DNA from: Bin87 sp965217175
GTDB taxonomy: Bacteria; Chloroflexota; Dehalococcoidia; Lucifugimonadales; UBA3495
Direction: 5' to 3'
Assembly: GCA_965217175.1 (NCBI GenBank)
Contig: OZ244251.1
Coordinates: 620,001 to 684,000 of the forward strand
Length of the DNA: 64,000 bases
Shown: piece by piece, positions 44,309-53,521 of the stretch
Position numbering within the stretch: the first letter of the stretch is position 1
How the letters are laid out: the number at the start of each line of letters is the position of its first letter
Translations under genes and position numbers: made by a program
The notes under the pieces: model-generated
What the model was told of the DNA's origin: nothing
Seen by the model: only the letters and a program-made list of their open reading frames with translations
Database searches by the model: none

Positions 44309-44956
44309 GTGGCCGTCACCAACATACTGCTTGAAATGCTCAAATCGGGTCAACCTGTATTCTATGACCTGCGCACCGCGATCCGCGCCGCGCTGGCATC
44401 GGGGGTCAGTGAGCGAGACATATTGAGCATGGTTACCGTCACCGCATCTGAGCTAGATACCAACGGCCACGGTGGAAACGGCCACGACCTCCCCGTGTTC
44501 ACCGACTTGCCTGACGGTCTGATCGACCTTCCGACGGCTGCCGACAGGTACGGCCATAGCCGACAACTCTTGTGGCAATGGGTTACCCAGGGCCGTTTGC
44601 CTGAACGCGGCCTGCTCCGACGGCCGGGTAGCACAGTAGCCAACATTGTCGTGGCCGAAGCCGACCTCAAAGAGCCAACGAAGAATGGCCGCCAAGACTT
44701 GGACGGAGACCTACCCATCTTCAACGAGTTGCCGGCTGGTCTCATAGACGTCCCTACCGCTGTAAAGCAGTTTGGATGCCAGAATTCCACCTTGCGTAGG
44801 TGGATCGCAAAGGGCCTTTTGCCTGCCCGCGGACGGTTGCGTGCGCCAGCACCAGGTGGCGGCTATTTGGTGGTTTCTGAAGAAGAGCTGGTGAAGCATT
44901 TATCCGAACCTAGAAAGAAAGGCGGTAGGCCAAGAAAAACTATACCTAACTGTTGA
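44309..44956 (+). CDS. Tandem helix-turn-helix DNA-binding protein with AT-hook-like tail
   Basis: A 215-residue protein with an internal duplication. Units DLPVFTDLPDGLIDLPTAAD and DLPIFNELPAGLIDVPTAVK each continue into an HTH (YGHSRQLLWQWVTQGRLPERG; FGCQNSTLRRWIAKGLLPARG) of the MerR/excisionase kind. The C-terminus KKGGRPRKT resembles an AT-hook. The N-terminal 50 residues form another helical region. GTG 44309 is the longest start, with no obvious ribosome site; ATG 44336 is an alternative. First gene of the replication-like module, likely a regulator or excisionase/initiation accessory factor. Confidence 0.65.
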   Translation: MAVTNILLEMLKSGQPVFYDLRTAIRAALASGVSERDILSMVTVTASELDTNGHGGNGHDLPVFTDLPDGLIDLPTAADRYGHSRQLLWQWVTQGRLPERGLLRRPGSTVANIVVAEADLKEPTKNGRQDLDGDLPIFNELPAGLIDVPTAVKQFGCQNSTLRRWIAKGLLPARGRLRAPAPGGGYLVVSEEELVKHLSEPRKKGGRPRKTIPNC

Positions 44957-45036
44957 CTTTAAGAATACATAGCATATATTATCGCCCAGAGTTTTAGCGC
45001 TCTGGGCGATTTTCGTTTAAGGGAGGGCTCGACAGC

Positions 45037-45222
45037 ATGACCGAAATCCCTGAGTTTCATTACTGTGCTCGGTGCGGATTCCTTGCAGAAGGCGGCCCTC
45101 AGAAATTGCGATGCCAATGCCGACAGCCACAGCCAGAGCCGTTGAAGGTGACACCGGCCAGCTCTGCTAATGTCGCACGAGTTCGAGAGGCCATCGCTCG
45201 CGGCGGACGGGTCAAAGTCTGA
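45037..45222 (+). CDS. Small zinc-ribbon protein (61 aa)
   Basis: YCARCGFLAEGGPQKLRCQC gives a CxxC...CxC set fitting a zinc ribbon, followed by a basic, Pro-rich tail. A GGGAGG ribosome site is present about 10 bases before ATG 45037. Probably a DNA- or RNA-binding accessory factor of the element. Too short for family assignment. Confidence 0.5.
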   Translation: MTEIPEFHYCARCGFLAEGGPQKLRCQCRQPQPEPLKVTPASSANVARVREAIARGGRVKV

Positions 45223-45259
45223 AAACATGAACTACACCACACATCAAGGAGGCCAGAAC

Positions 45260-45754
45260 ATGCCACCACGGAAGACCAGGAAAACCGCGCCGGCCACCGC
45301 CCGCCGGCGACGCAATAAGGCCAACCCGGACGAATACCGTCGGGAGGGCCTGGTGACCGTCGACCACGACAGTTTCAGCGCCATGCTGTTTGCCCCCGGG
45401 AAGTTGCAACGCATCCAGGACAGCACGCCCGGCATACTCATGCAGAATCGTTTTGACGTAGTGCAGGAAAAATACATCGCGCAGGTGCGGCGGATCGACC
45501 AAACCTGGGAGTACACCGTTGAGGTGAACGGCGTGGAATTCCGGATGCCCGGCAAGGTCTTCGACCGGCTGATGTCCTACCGGGAAGCAATCCTCAAGGA
45601 GCAACGGCAGGACCGGGCGCAGAACCGGCTACGTCGAGTCGCCTCCGACGACCAGGCCGCGGCGACCCGGGAACCCGACGACCCCGCCGGCGCCCTGTCG
45701 TTCCTGGGCGGGTCGGACCCTGACTTCGAGGAAAGCGACGACGACCTGGTGTAG
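45260..45754 (+). CDS. Uncharacterised element protein (164 aa)
   Basis: Starts MPPRKTRKTAPATARRRRNK, a highly basic N-terminus suggesting nucleic-acid binding, and ends in an acidic tail (DPDFEESDDDLV). The middle, with VVQEKYIAQVRRIDQTWEYT and GVEFRMPGKVFDRL, looks like a small beta-rich domain. AAGGAGG is 7 bases before ATG 45260. The next gene begins 10 bases downstream, so they are co-transcribed. Not recognised. Confidence 0.6.
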   Translation: MPPRKTRKTAPATARRRRNKANPDEYRREGLVTVDHDSFSAMLFAPGKLQRIQDSTPGILMQNRFDVVQEKYIAQVRRIDQTWEYTVEVNGVEFRMPGKVFDRLMSYREAILKEQRQDRAQNRLRRVASDDQAAATREPDDPAGALSFLGGSDPDFEESDDDLV

Positions 45755-45764
45755 GGGGTTTCCT

Positions 45765-46346
45765 ATGACTAAAAGTGTGACACCATGTCTGGATTGCGGG
45801 GAGCCGACCGAGTTTCCCGAAGGCCGTTGTCTGGACTGCTACCGAGCATGGCTGGAGACGCCCGCCGGTTCACAGGACAAAGAGCGAGTTCGGAAACAGA
45901 TCTTAGTGATGGAGATGTGGGTCGGCAAGACCGGCCCCGGCGCGGACGTTGCAGCAAGCATTTCCGCCCTGGCCCAGGACATCCCCACCGGCGACGCCGA
46001 CGGTTTTTCGACGGTCGCCAAGCACGTTATCCACGTCCTGAACCTGGTCGGACAGGGGATAGGACTGCCGGACACGGAGATCGCCCCGTTGTTGAGAGCG
46101 GCGGCCAACCACAGCAGTTCCCTCTCCCGCGCCGTAGCGCTGGCGGAAGCCGTACCCGGAGGGAATGCACCGGCTGACCCGGTTGAGGCAGTGGACATGA
46201 TCGCCGACCAGCTGCGATCGGCAGCTGCCCAGGTCGCCGATTTCTGCGATGACCTGGGCCTGGGAGAGGAAGCCGTGGCAGAGGGGTTGAGGGCCGCCGC
46301 TCAGGGCATTCTGGTGGATGTGGCGGGACGGTACCCCGAGAGGTAG
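45765..46346 (+). CDS. Uncharacterised protein with N-terminal zinc ribbon (193 aa)
   Basis: The N-terminus PCLDCGEPTEFPEGRCLDCY has a CxxC and a second CxxC, a standard zinc ribbon. The remaining 160 residues are helical and Ala-rich (ISALAQDIP, AVALAEAVPG, VDMIADQLRSAAAQVADF). Lies between the basic/acidic protein and the primase-helicase with short gaps, so probably part of the same operon and replication module. No family recognised. Confidence 0.6.
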   Translation: MTKSVTPCLDCGEPTEFPEGRCLDCYRAWLETPAGSQDKERVRKQILVMEMWVGKTGPGADVAASISALAQDIPTGDADGFSTVAKHVIHVLNLVGQGIGLPDTEIAPLLRAAANHSSSLSRAVALAEAVPGGNAPADPVEAVDMIADQLRSAAAQVADFCDDLGLGEEAVAEGLRAAAQGILVDVAGRYPER

Positions 46347-46383
46347 TCAATGCAACGGCAACTTGATGTGAGCGGGAGATAGT

Positions 46384-48753
46384 GTGGCAGACCGCAACGA
46401 AGTATTCAGGGCGTTCGAGCGCCATCCTGACATCGCCCAGCGCCCCAACCAGCAGGGTCAGGCGAAAGCATGGTGTCCCTGGCACGAGGACCGGGCAGGC
46501 GGTAACCCGTCTCTGGGGATCAACTTCAAGAGGTTCCTGGTCAAGTGCTTCACCTGTGGCAAGGGCGGTTGGATCGACTTGGCCAAAGCCTGGGAAATTC
46601 CTCTTGATGACGACCGACCCGGGCCGGTTCGGGAGTTGGAGGCAACTTACGATTACCTGGACAAGGACGGCAACCTTCAGTTCCAGGTGGTGCGATACAA
46701 AACGCCAACCGGCAAGACTTTCCTGCAGCGCCGGCCGCACCCGACCAAACCTGACGAATGGGTGTGGAACCTCCAGGGAATCAGGAACCCGGTGCTCTAC
46801 TATCTCCCCGAGCTGCGGGCCGCTGATCCCGACGAGTGGGTTTGGGTGGTTGAGGGCGAGAAGGACGTTGACCGTCTCCGTAGCTCGGGGCTCATCGCAA
46901 CCACCAGCGCGGCGGGAGCCGGGAAGTGGCGTGCACACCACACTAGTGAGCTGGCCGGTCGCAAGGTAGCCGTCATTCCCGACGAGGACGACGCCGGCCT
47001 GGCTCACGCTGAGCGAGTCGCCACGGTGGCGTGGGACGTGGCCAACGACGTCCGGGTGGTGCGGTTGCCCGGCGTGGGCGAGAAAGGAGACGTGAGCGAC
47101 TACCTGGACGCCGGCAACGCGATTGCCGATCTGATGGCCCTTCTGAAGTTGGCGCCGTCCTACGAACCCCCACCACCCGACCAAGCGGACATCGACGTGG
47201 AACCCGACGATGGTGGCGATGATCCAGCGTGGCGCGGCAGCAACTTTCTGCAGCCCGCAGTCCGGATCACCGAGTTGATGCAGGGACACGGGCACTTCGT
47301 GAACGGTGGAGACGATACGTATTTTTTCGATCAACACACCAAGCGCCTGATGAACCTGGATCGGGACGACCGGGCGCTCCGGATACTGCTGAACGGCCGT
47401 TATAAGGTCAATCGCCAGGAAGCCCTATTCGGTTACCTCCTGGAGCACCTGCTGATCCAGGCACATCGTTATGGCCATCATTCGCTCGTCAGGAAGTTTA
47501 GCTACTACGACCCTGACCGGAACGTCGTCTATCTGGACATGGGTGGGGGCCGGGTGCTCCGCGTCACCGCCCAAACTATCGATGTGCGCGACAACGGTGA
47601 GGATGGCGTGTTGTTCCTGCCCATGCCGGATCATCAGCCCTGGGAGTACAACCCCAACCACCAGGAACGGCTGCTGTACGAAAGCATGGTGGCGCCGGTC
47701 AATTTCACCGACGAAGGCGGAACCCTCAGCGTGTCGGATCAGCGGGCGTTGTTCCTGTTATGGATGGTCTCGACGGCTTTCGAGAGCATGATGCCGACCA
47801 AGGTACTTGCTATGGCCATCGGGCCGGGCGAAAGCGGCAAGAGCAGCCTGTTTCGATACTGCGGCCGGGTCCTGATCGGCCCCGGGTTTGAGGTTGACGG
47901 TATATCACAGCAGGACAAGGCCGAGGACGATTTTTGGGTCAACCTCAGCCATTCCTTCTTCGTAACCTATGACAACGTGGACGCGTACGTGAAATGGCTG
48001 CCGGACGCCCTGGCGCAGGTGGCCACCGGGATCCGCAGGAGCAAGCGGGTTCTGCACACCACCAACGAGATGCAGCGATTCAAAATCAACTGCATGGTCG
48101 CTGCCACTGCACGCACGCCGTCCGGTTCGCTCCGGCGAGAAGACGTGGCCGGCAGGAGCCTGGTGTTCAACCTGAGCCGGCTGGAATCGAAGAGGGCAGA
48201 GTTCGAGATGGATGCCGAGGTCGCCCGATTGCGCGACGACCTGCTCTCCGACTACGCGGGCATCGTTCAGAAAACGCTGCGGATTCCGCTGGCCGACGTG
48301 GAGGTGGCGGATCCGGGAATGAGAATGGCCGACTTTGCCCGGGTGGCCACGCGGATCGGCATGGGGTTAGGCCCAGCGATGGCGCAAAAGACCCACGACG
48401 CCATGACAGCAATCCGCTCGGCCCAGAATCAGTTCGCGACCGAGGAGGACGAGATCACGTCGGTGCTGCGGATCTGGGTAGGCCGGACCAAACCCAGGGT
48501 GGACGGCGAGATGGACGTGGGGGAAACACCCAACGGCGGCCGCCAGGTAAGCGCCCAGGAACTGATGCAGGAACTCAATACCATAGCCAGAGAGCTCGAC
48601 ATGAAGCTATACGTCAAGAGCCCAACCAGCTTGGGTCGCCACCTGAAGAACATGGAGCAGGCGCTTTCCGACGTGTTCCTCATCGACCGCGGACGAACCA
48701 AATCGGGTAACACCTGGTGCTTCGAATCACGCGACCGGGACACTGAAATATGA
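46384..48753 (+). CDS. Primase-helicase (CHC2-like zinc finger, Toprim, P-loop ATPase)
   Basis: A 789-residue replication protein. Residues 31-62 form a zinc finger (CPWHED and CFTCGKGG: C31, H34, C55, C58). A Toprim domain has VVEGEKDVDRL (155-165) and IPDEDDAG (198-205) with the catalytic acidic residues. The C-terminal half is an ATPase: Walker A AIGPGESGKSSLF (478-490), Walker B-like FVTYDN (526-531) and an Arg-containing AATARTPSG-LRRED segment, as in D5/P4-type superfamily-3 helicases. Such enzymes prime and unwind the origin of phages and integrative elements. GTG or ATG near 46384 starts the frame. The inverted-repeat iteron region directly after the stop is a plausible substrate. Confidence 0.85.
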   Translation: MADRNEVFRAFERHPDIAQRPNQQGQAKAWCPWHEDRAGGNPSLGINFKRFLVKCFTCGKGGWIDLAKAWEIPLDDDRPGPVRELEATYDYLDKDGNLQFQVVRYKTPTGKTFLQRRPHPTKPDEWVWNLQGIRNPVLYYLPELRAADPDEWVWVVEGEKDVDRLRSSGLIATTSAAGAGKWRAHHTSELAGRKVAVIPDEDDAGLAHAERVATVAWDVANDVRVVRLPGVGEKGDVSDYLDAGNAIADLMALLKLAPSYEPPPPDQADIDVEPDDGGDDPAWRGSNFLQPAVRITELMQGHGHFVNGGDDTYFFDQHTKRLMNLDRDDRALRILLNGRYKVNRQEALFGYLLEHLLIQAHRYGHHSLVRKFSYYDPDRNVVYLDMGGGRVLRVTAQTIDVRDNGEDGVLFLPMPDHQPWEYNPNHQERLLYESMVAPVNFTDEGGTLSVSDQRALFLLWMVSTAFESMMPTKVLAMAIGPGESGKSSLFRYCGRVLIGPGFEVDGISQQDKAEDDFWVNLSHSFFVTYDNVDAYVKWLPDALAQVATGIRRSKRVLHTTNEMQRFKINCMVAATARTPSGSLRREDVAGRSLVFNLSRLESKRAEFEMDAEVARLRDDLLSDYAGIVQKTLRIPLADVEVADPGMRMADFARVATRIGMGLGPAMAQKTHDAMTAIRSAQNQFATEEDEITSVLRIWVGRTKPRVDGEMDVGETPNGGRQVSAQELMQELNTIARELDMKLYVKSPTSLGRHLKNMEQALSDVFLIDRGRTKSGNTWCFESRDRDTEI

Positions 48754-48757
48754 GCGG

Positions 48758-48936
48758 TGCGGTTGTCGCCGCGATTTCAGGAGAAAATATCTGGTTTAAC
48801 CCTCCACCTTTCAGCGACCACCCTCCACCCAGTGTTTTGTTCTTATTTAGGTTCAAAAAGGGCGAAATTATTAGAACGGGTGGAGGGTGGAGGGTGTTTT
48901 GACATTTTCTCTTCCCAAATCGCGGCGACAACCGCA
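48758..48936. repeat. Long inverted repeat with nested GGGTGGAGGG iterons, candidate replication origin
   Basis: Outer arms 48758-48777 and 48917-48936 are a perfect 20-bp inverted repeat (TGCGGTTGTCGCCGCGATTT). Just inside, GAGAAAAT (48781-48788) faces ATTTTCTC (48904-48911). Further in, ACCCTCCACC occurs at 48799 and 48820 on the left, and its inverse GGGTGGAGGGT twice, overlapping, at 48878-48895. The centre (48831-48876) is AT-rich. Directly follows the primase-helicase stop and fits an origin or single-strand initiation site; a regulatory or mobile-element interpretation is also possible. Confidence 0.6.
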
Positions 48937-48981
48937 ACGCTTTCATGGACCACAGCCGGTTAGTGATCTGAGGGACGGTAG

Positions 48982-49368
48982 ATGAGCGCCAACCATATCT
49001 ACAACGCCTCCCGCGTCGAAGTGTCCTGCTCCTGCGAACGCGGGGCTGGTTATTGCTGCGCCAGGTGTGGCAAGGTGGTGTGTGGGTTGCCCTGCCGGGC
49101 ATTTTGCAATCGGTATGACGATTGCCCGGGCAGCCGGCCCACTCTCGACCAGGTGGATGGGATCATCCTAATGAGTTGCGCCCAGGCTCTGACGGACGAT
49201 GACTGCGGCATCGACGAGGACGACTACTGCGCCTACTGGCGGCGGTGCTACCGGCCGGCCGCCGCGCTGTCCGGAGAGGCCGCTTGCCACAGTCGACGAA
49301 AAGATCGAGGCAACGGCTTCGCGTTTGATGACGCCAGATGCGCGACACGCAATACCGATTCCATGTAA
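48982..49368 (+). CDS. Cys-rich small protein (128 aa)
   Basis: Contains at least 13 Cys, densest in EVSCSCERGAGYCCARCGK and CGLPCRAFCNRYDDC, consistent with one or two zinc-binding knuckles. No signal peptide, so likely intracellular. ATG 48982 has GGTAG upstream, weak. It follows the putative origin and precedes the nuclease-like gene by 6 bases (or by 123 if the later start is used). Family not recognised. Confidence 0.5.
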   Translation: MSANHIYNASRVEVSCSCERGAGYCCARCGKVVCGLPCRAFCNRYDDCPGSRPTLDQVDGIILMSCAQALTDDDCGIDEDDYCAYWRRCYRPAAALSGEAACHSRRKDRGNGFAFDDARCATRNTDSM

Positions 49369-49491
49369 CAATTAATGAGCTATCACCTGATGGCGCAGGA
49401 AACAGCCCAGAACCACATCGTCCAGGTGGGCGGCCGTATCACCACCCTGCTGGGCCAGTCAGAATCTGAATCAGTACGAACGGCAGGTATC

Positions 49492-50403
49492 ATGAGCGAA
49501 AACGCACCGCACCGGGAGTTCAAGAACAAACTCCTTCAATTCATTCGAGCCGACGTAGCAGGCCAACAGGCGTTGCGTTGGGTTGACATCGCCTTCCCAT
49601 GCGATGACCACTTGCACCTCTGGAAGGTGCCATCCCAGGCGTGCTGGGCAGAATCGGAAAGGCAGCGCACGTCGCCGCAGGGCCTGGCATACCGTCCTGA
49701 CGTGATAATTCTGGACCAACAAGACCTGCCGATAGCCATCCTAGAAGTAACCGCAACCAATCAAAAAAACCACAGCCAACGCGCCGCCGAACAACTGCAG
49801 ATACCATGGTTCCGGTTCTGGGCACCACCTCCAGAAGCGACTCAGGCAGAACTGACCACCAGAGCATACGCCAGAGGCAACGCCGGTCTCACCAGCAGTT
49901 CAAACGAATTCACCGCACGCATAGACGGCTGGCAGGACGAGAAAACCGGGGGTATGAGATACGGTCCCATATACCACACAGAAGTAGCCCCAGGCTCAGT
50001 AAGCATAGGCCCCATCCTCTACGCCAACTCCACCAACATATCCTGTGAGCGGGCAGACTGGAACGAGCAGGGTGAGGAATTATGGCAACGCGCCACGCGG
50101 CACCGTGACAAACGGCTACAAACAGCCCAAGACATCGGGTCTACGATCCTTCACGAAATGGAGACCATGCACCGAAACCCTCAGACGTTCACGGCCGGCA
50201 TAGGCGATCGTCAACTCCACGGGGACGTTGGTATCTACCCCCTCAACCCAGATCCGGGCACAAAGAAATACCGGGCCACGGACATCACAACGCTGCTCGA
50301 AACGTGGCAAGAGGAGAACCTTGAAATGCACCGGAATCAGGAGGCGTTCCAGCGGCACCGCCGTACTACCCCGCCCCCTTTTCTACCCGATTCCCAGGGT
50401 TGA
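49492..50403 (+). CDS. PD-(D/E)XK-like nuclease-fold protein
   Basis: About 303 residues from ATG 49492 (GGCAGGT upstream); an ATG at 49375 extends it by 39 residues without a ribosome site. The core LAYRPDVIIL...LPIAILEVTATNQ has the Pro-Asp on one strand and Glu on the next, followed by a helix (SQRAAEQLQIPWFRFW), as in PD-(D/E)XK enzymes. The second acidic triad member is Glu, and Thr replaces the usual Lys (EVT). The upstream REFKNKLLQFI and RWVDIAFPCDDHLHLW fit the preceding helix and strand. Could be a restriction-like or resolvase-like protein. Confidence 0.6.
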   Translation: MSENAPHREFKNKLLQFIRADVAGQQALRWVDIAFPCDDHLHLWKVPSQACWAESERQRTSPQGLAYRPDVIILDQQDLPIAILEVTATNQKNHSQRAAEQLQIPWFRFWAPPPEATQAELTTRAYARGNAGLTSSSNEFTARIDGWQDEKTGGMRYGPIYHTEVAPGSVSIGPILYANSTNISCERADWNEQGEELWQRATRHRDKRLQTAQDIGSTILHEMETMHRNPQTFTAGIGDRQLHGDVGIYPLNPDPGTKKYRATDITTLLETWQEENLEMHRNQEAFQRHRRTTPPPFLPDSQG

Positions 50404-50552
50404 ACCCGGATAACTCGTAAGAAGTCGCGTACTAATGATCAACATCCCACCCATTGCCCTGCCACCAGAGCAGCTGTAGGGAGTACCTTGATGTCAAACT
50501 TCCGTGATGGCTACGGCGCCGGCGCACAGCCCAATTTGAGGAGGGATCTGAG

Positions 50553-51623
50553 GTGAAGTGGTTTAGGTCGCGAGGGTGGGGGTTCTGGTGCGGCGCCTGG
50601 GCAATTGGCGTAACTGTTGCCGGTGCTGGAACCTTCATCGCGTTCTGGGTCCAGCCGAATACTGGCGAGTCCCTGAGTTCAACCATAAGAAACATCGGGT
50701 TGACGAGCGCAGCAGCAATCGCCCTCCCGCTAGCCTTCTGGCGTAGCACGACGGCGGACAGTCAGTCCGACACGGCGCTCAAGCAATCAGCAACAGCCCT
50801 CAGTTTGGCCGACGCTGCTCTCCGACAGGCCGACGCTGCTCTCCGACAGGCCGACACCACGAGCCAAGGACTGCTCAACGAGCGTTACCAAAAGGGCGCC
50901 GAGATGCTTGGCAGCAGTGTTCTTCCTGTTCGCCTGGGCGGGATCTACGCTCTAAGACGGTTGGCCGAAGAACACCCCGGGGATTACCACATCCAGATTA
51001 TGAGGTTGTTCTGTGCGTTCGTGCGCCACCCGACGGTACCAAACCATGGTTATCGCAGCCCGGTGGCCCTGGACGTCCAGGAGGCCATCAATGCGATTGG
51101 TTATCGTTCCCAAGCTGGCCTCGAGATTGAAAGAGACGCAAAGTATATGTTGGACCTGTCCGCAGCCAACCTCGTCGAGGCACGGCTCGAAGAGGCCGAC
51201 CTATCCGGCGCAATGCTCGACAGGGCAGACTTGGGCGGTGCATCCGTTGCCGGAATTGACTTGACTGACGCGTCACTGGACGGAGCTGTTTTTTCCTACG
51301 AAAATAACGACATTCCGATTTACCGTGCCATCTTCGACAAGGCTGACCTAACCGACGCTAACCTATCCGGAGTGCACCTTGTAAACGTTGACCTTACCCG
51401 CGCGCTACTGGACCGCGGGAACCTGTCCGGAGCGCAACTAATACGTACTAAGATGGCCGCTGCATCCCTCACGGGCACCAATCTGACCGGAGCCATTTTT
51501 ACTGACGTGGATGGTTTAGATCAACGTGAACTCAGCCGGACCGATGTCGACGAGAACAACCCGCCCACGTTTATAGGATGCGTTGATGCTCGGACAGGTG
51601 AGGAGCTGGTCTGGCAGCCATGA
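50553..51623 (+). CDS. Pentapeptide-repeat membrane protein
   Basis: A 356-residue protein starting GTG 50553 after GAGGAGGG. Two hydrophobic segments (FWCGAWAIGVTVAGAGTFIAFWV, about residues 12-34, and NIGLTSAAAIALPLAFW) precede a coiled-coil-like repeat (ALRQADA duplicated in tandem at DNA level). Then comes LPVRLGGIYALRRLAEEHP and, from residue about 205, pentapeptide repeats of the A(D/N)LxG kind forming a right-handed beta-helix. The same architecture is broken by a stop at 43216-44139. Such N-terminal-TM pentapeptide proteins are common in mobile and Actinobacterial DNA; function unknown. Confidence 0.75.
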   Translation: MKWFRSRGWGFWCGAWAIGVTVAGAGTFIAFWVQPNTGESLSSTIRNIGLTSAAAIALPLAFWRSTTADSQSDTALKQSATALSLADAALRQADAALRQADTTSQGLLNERYQKGAEMLGSSVLPVRLGGIYALRRLAEEHPGDYHIQIMRLFCAFVRHPTVPNHGYRSPVALDVQEAINAIGYRSQAGLEIERDAKYMLDLSAANLVEARLEEADLSGAMLDRADLGGASVAGIDLTDASLDGAVFSYENNDIPIYRAIFDKADLTDANLSGVHLVNVDLTRALLDRGNLSGAQLIRTKMAAASLTGTNLTGAIFTDVDGLDQRELSRTDVDENNPPTFIGCVDARTGEELVWQP

Positions 51624-52189
51624 TTCGCTCCCAAGAGCCCGGGAGCATAGGTTCGGTATCTCTACGGTTCCTAGTATTACAACGACGCATTTGGGATGGG
51701 ACGCTCGCCACTGGCCCATTCCCTTCGTAAATGTACATCGAGCAACTGTCTCAGCAGCCCTTGCGCCACGAAGCTTTCCCGAAGCGGAACATCAACCCGT
51801 CGTTGTAATACTAGCACCTTGTGGTCTACTAGATGCTGCCTTGCTAACGGGACATCATTGGTCCCGTGCTTGATCAGATCAACCAAATTGATGTAAACCA
51901 CCTTGAGGCGGCGACCCCATTCCAAAGGAGGAAATTTCGCTACTCCGATTCTGGGGTAGCTGGAGCGTAGATCGATCAACGGACTGACGATTTCCGCAAT
52001 CCGATTTGCCCTCAAATTTTGCTTTTCCGGGCAGGTCGGGTCGGTGAAAACTTCCTGTCCGGGTAGCGAGCGACGTTTCCGAGGTGTCGCGATTTTCAAG
52101 CCCCGCTGGTGCTAACGATCACCGATTCTAGCATCGGGTGCTGCTAAAGCACGCCCCTCCTTTAATCGAACGGAGTGTGTCAAGCCGCG
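51624..52189. other. Intergenic stretch with a 17-bp inverted repeat pair; no supported gene
   Basis: CTAGTATTACAACGACG (51671-51687) and its exact inverse (51798-51814) bracket 110 bases, a possible small non-autonomous element. A minus-strand frame from a TTG at 52099 to 51677 overlaps it but lacks a ribosome site and recognisable domains. No promoter or RNA feature seen. Confidence 0.5.
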
Positions 52190-53001
52190 TCAGTTGGGCG
52201 CACGGGAGTCATCGGTTCCACTTAGGTCATGCTGGACGACTGACAGCGATATAGTGAGGCTGTCCGTAATATCCGACCTGGTGGCCTCGGCGGCGCCGCG
52301 CTCGGCTGTCTTTTCCAGTGAGGATAGTTTTTCACCGGAGGGCGGAGTTGCCATCTGGACGGTCACGACGATTTCAATGGTGTCGCTGTCGTAATAGGTC
52401 ACGCTGTCCTGTACACCGTCCTCTGCCATCACCGCGAAATGCGCTCCGACTACCGCTTCATCCGCCTCCCGCCTGGTGAACCCCGGGTCTTTGCCGGTTT
52501 GTAGGCTGATTGCAACGTGAGGGTTTTCGGACTTGAATTTGTCGATGGCCTTCCGGGCGTTGCCGGAGATTGAACCCGAAAACTTGATCCAGGCCGACGA
52601 CCCGCTGGTGCTGGCAGCATCAACGACGCTGTCGGGGTCGTCGTCCTCGATGGCCGTTACCATCATCGAGAAGTCATCGCGAACCAGGATGGCATGACGC
52701 GCGATGGTCCATCGAGCGTCATGCCATCCTGGTTCGCGATGAATTGCAGGTCGTTCAATTCGGCGGGGCCGCTGATGCTGGGGTGTTGGCGGATCAGCGC
52801 AGCCGCGTCGTGGGGGGTCATCGTCGCCATGTTGTGGTGGCTCACCACCGTTTCGCTGTCGCTGCTGGGGGCGGGCGCCATCGCCACGATTACGACCACG
52901 ATCGCGATCACGATCAGAACGCCGCCGCCGTAGGCGAGCCACATGTACCAGCGGGTCCAACGATTTTTTGGTGAGGCGCGTCGTTCATTCTCGTTCATCA
53001 T
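52190..53001 (-). pseudogene. Membrane-anchored protein gene frameshifted at a 27-bp perfect hairpin
   Basis: The N-terminal part starts MMNENERRASPKNRW at 53001 (AGGAGG upstream), has one transmembrane helix (MWLAYGGGVLIVIAIVVVIV), and continues to DLQFIANQDGMTLDG. The C-terminal part, in another frame, begins around HAILVRDDFSMMVTAIEDDD and ends SGTDDSRAPN at 52190. The break coincides with a 27-bp perfect inverted repeat (52674-52700 and 52716-52742). Both arms are read as plausible protein, so one arm was probably copied from the other. A single extracytoplasmic domain protein of about 270 residues was likely the ancestor. Confidence 0.65.
52674..52742. repeat. 27-bp perfect inverted repeat (hairpin) inside the disrupted gene
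   Basis: Arms 52674-52700 and 52716-52742 are exact reverse complements (TCATCGCGAACCAGGATGGC... and the inverse) with a 15-base loop. Its position exactly at the frame change suggests a template-switch origin. Confidence 0.85.
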
Positions 53002-53521
53002 CGGGAAGCCTCCTACGGAGCCACGGACCATACGGAAAGGCACCGCAGGTCCGAGCAAATTGGTCAGGCTGCCGTTCCATCAACGGGAAGGGTTCCAGCT
53101 GGCACCAGACCATCCACCGTCACTAACCTCGTTGACTACCCGACACACCCAATGGACGCAATCTACACCCTGGGGTATTGACAGCCAATCATGTCTCACC
53201 AGATAAGCCGCGACGTGAGCGCTGGATCGTAACGAGGAGTACCCAGAAGGATTCTCCCCGCGCTGATGTCAGCCTCCGCTAACGTGACGCCTTGGCGTCC
53301 TCGTACAGTTGTCGCAACTGTTGGTCGTTCCCAATAAAAACGCGGCCGTGTGATAGAAATCCGCATGCGCAACTCCTTGTGCCACGCACCGGGCAAACAT
53401 TGCCCAGTGCGACGAGTGCCGTAGTATCGATTGTTTGCCAGGCCTCCTCCTTCTGGCAGGACAACATCGTCCCGCTCCAGTTGGGTTTTAGCCAGCAATA
53501 AGCCCCGCTGCAAAACGGGTG
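53002..53521. other. Intergenic stretch without supported gene
   Basis: Minus-strand frames exist at 53196-53618 but have no ribosome site, domain or conserved pattern, and they overlap the inverted-repeat end at 53522. I see no promoter, RNA gene or origin-like structure. Confidence 0.5.

Noticed and set aside
51677..52099. A 140-codon minus-strand frame from a TTG start.
   Set aside because: No ribosome site, no family pattern, and its end overlaps the 17-bp inverted repeat. Kept out of the gene list.
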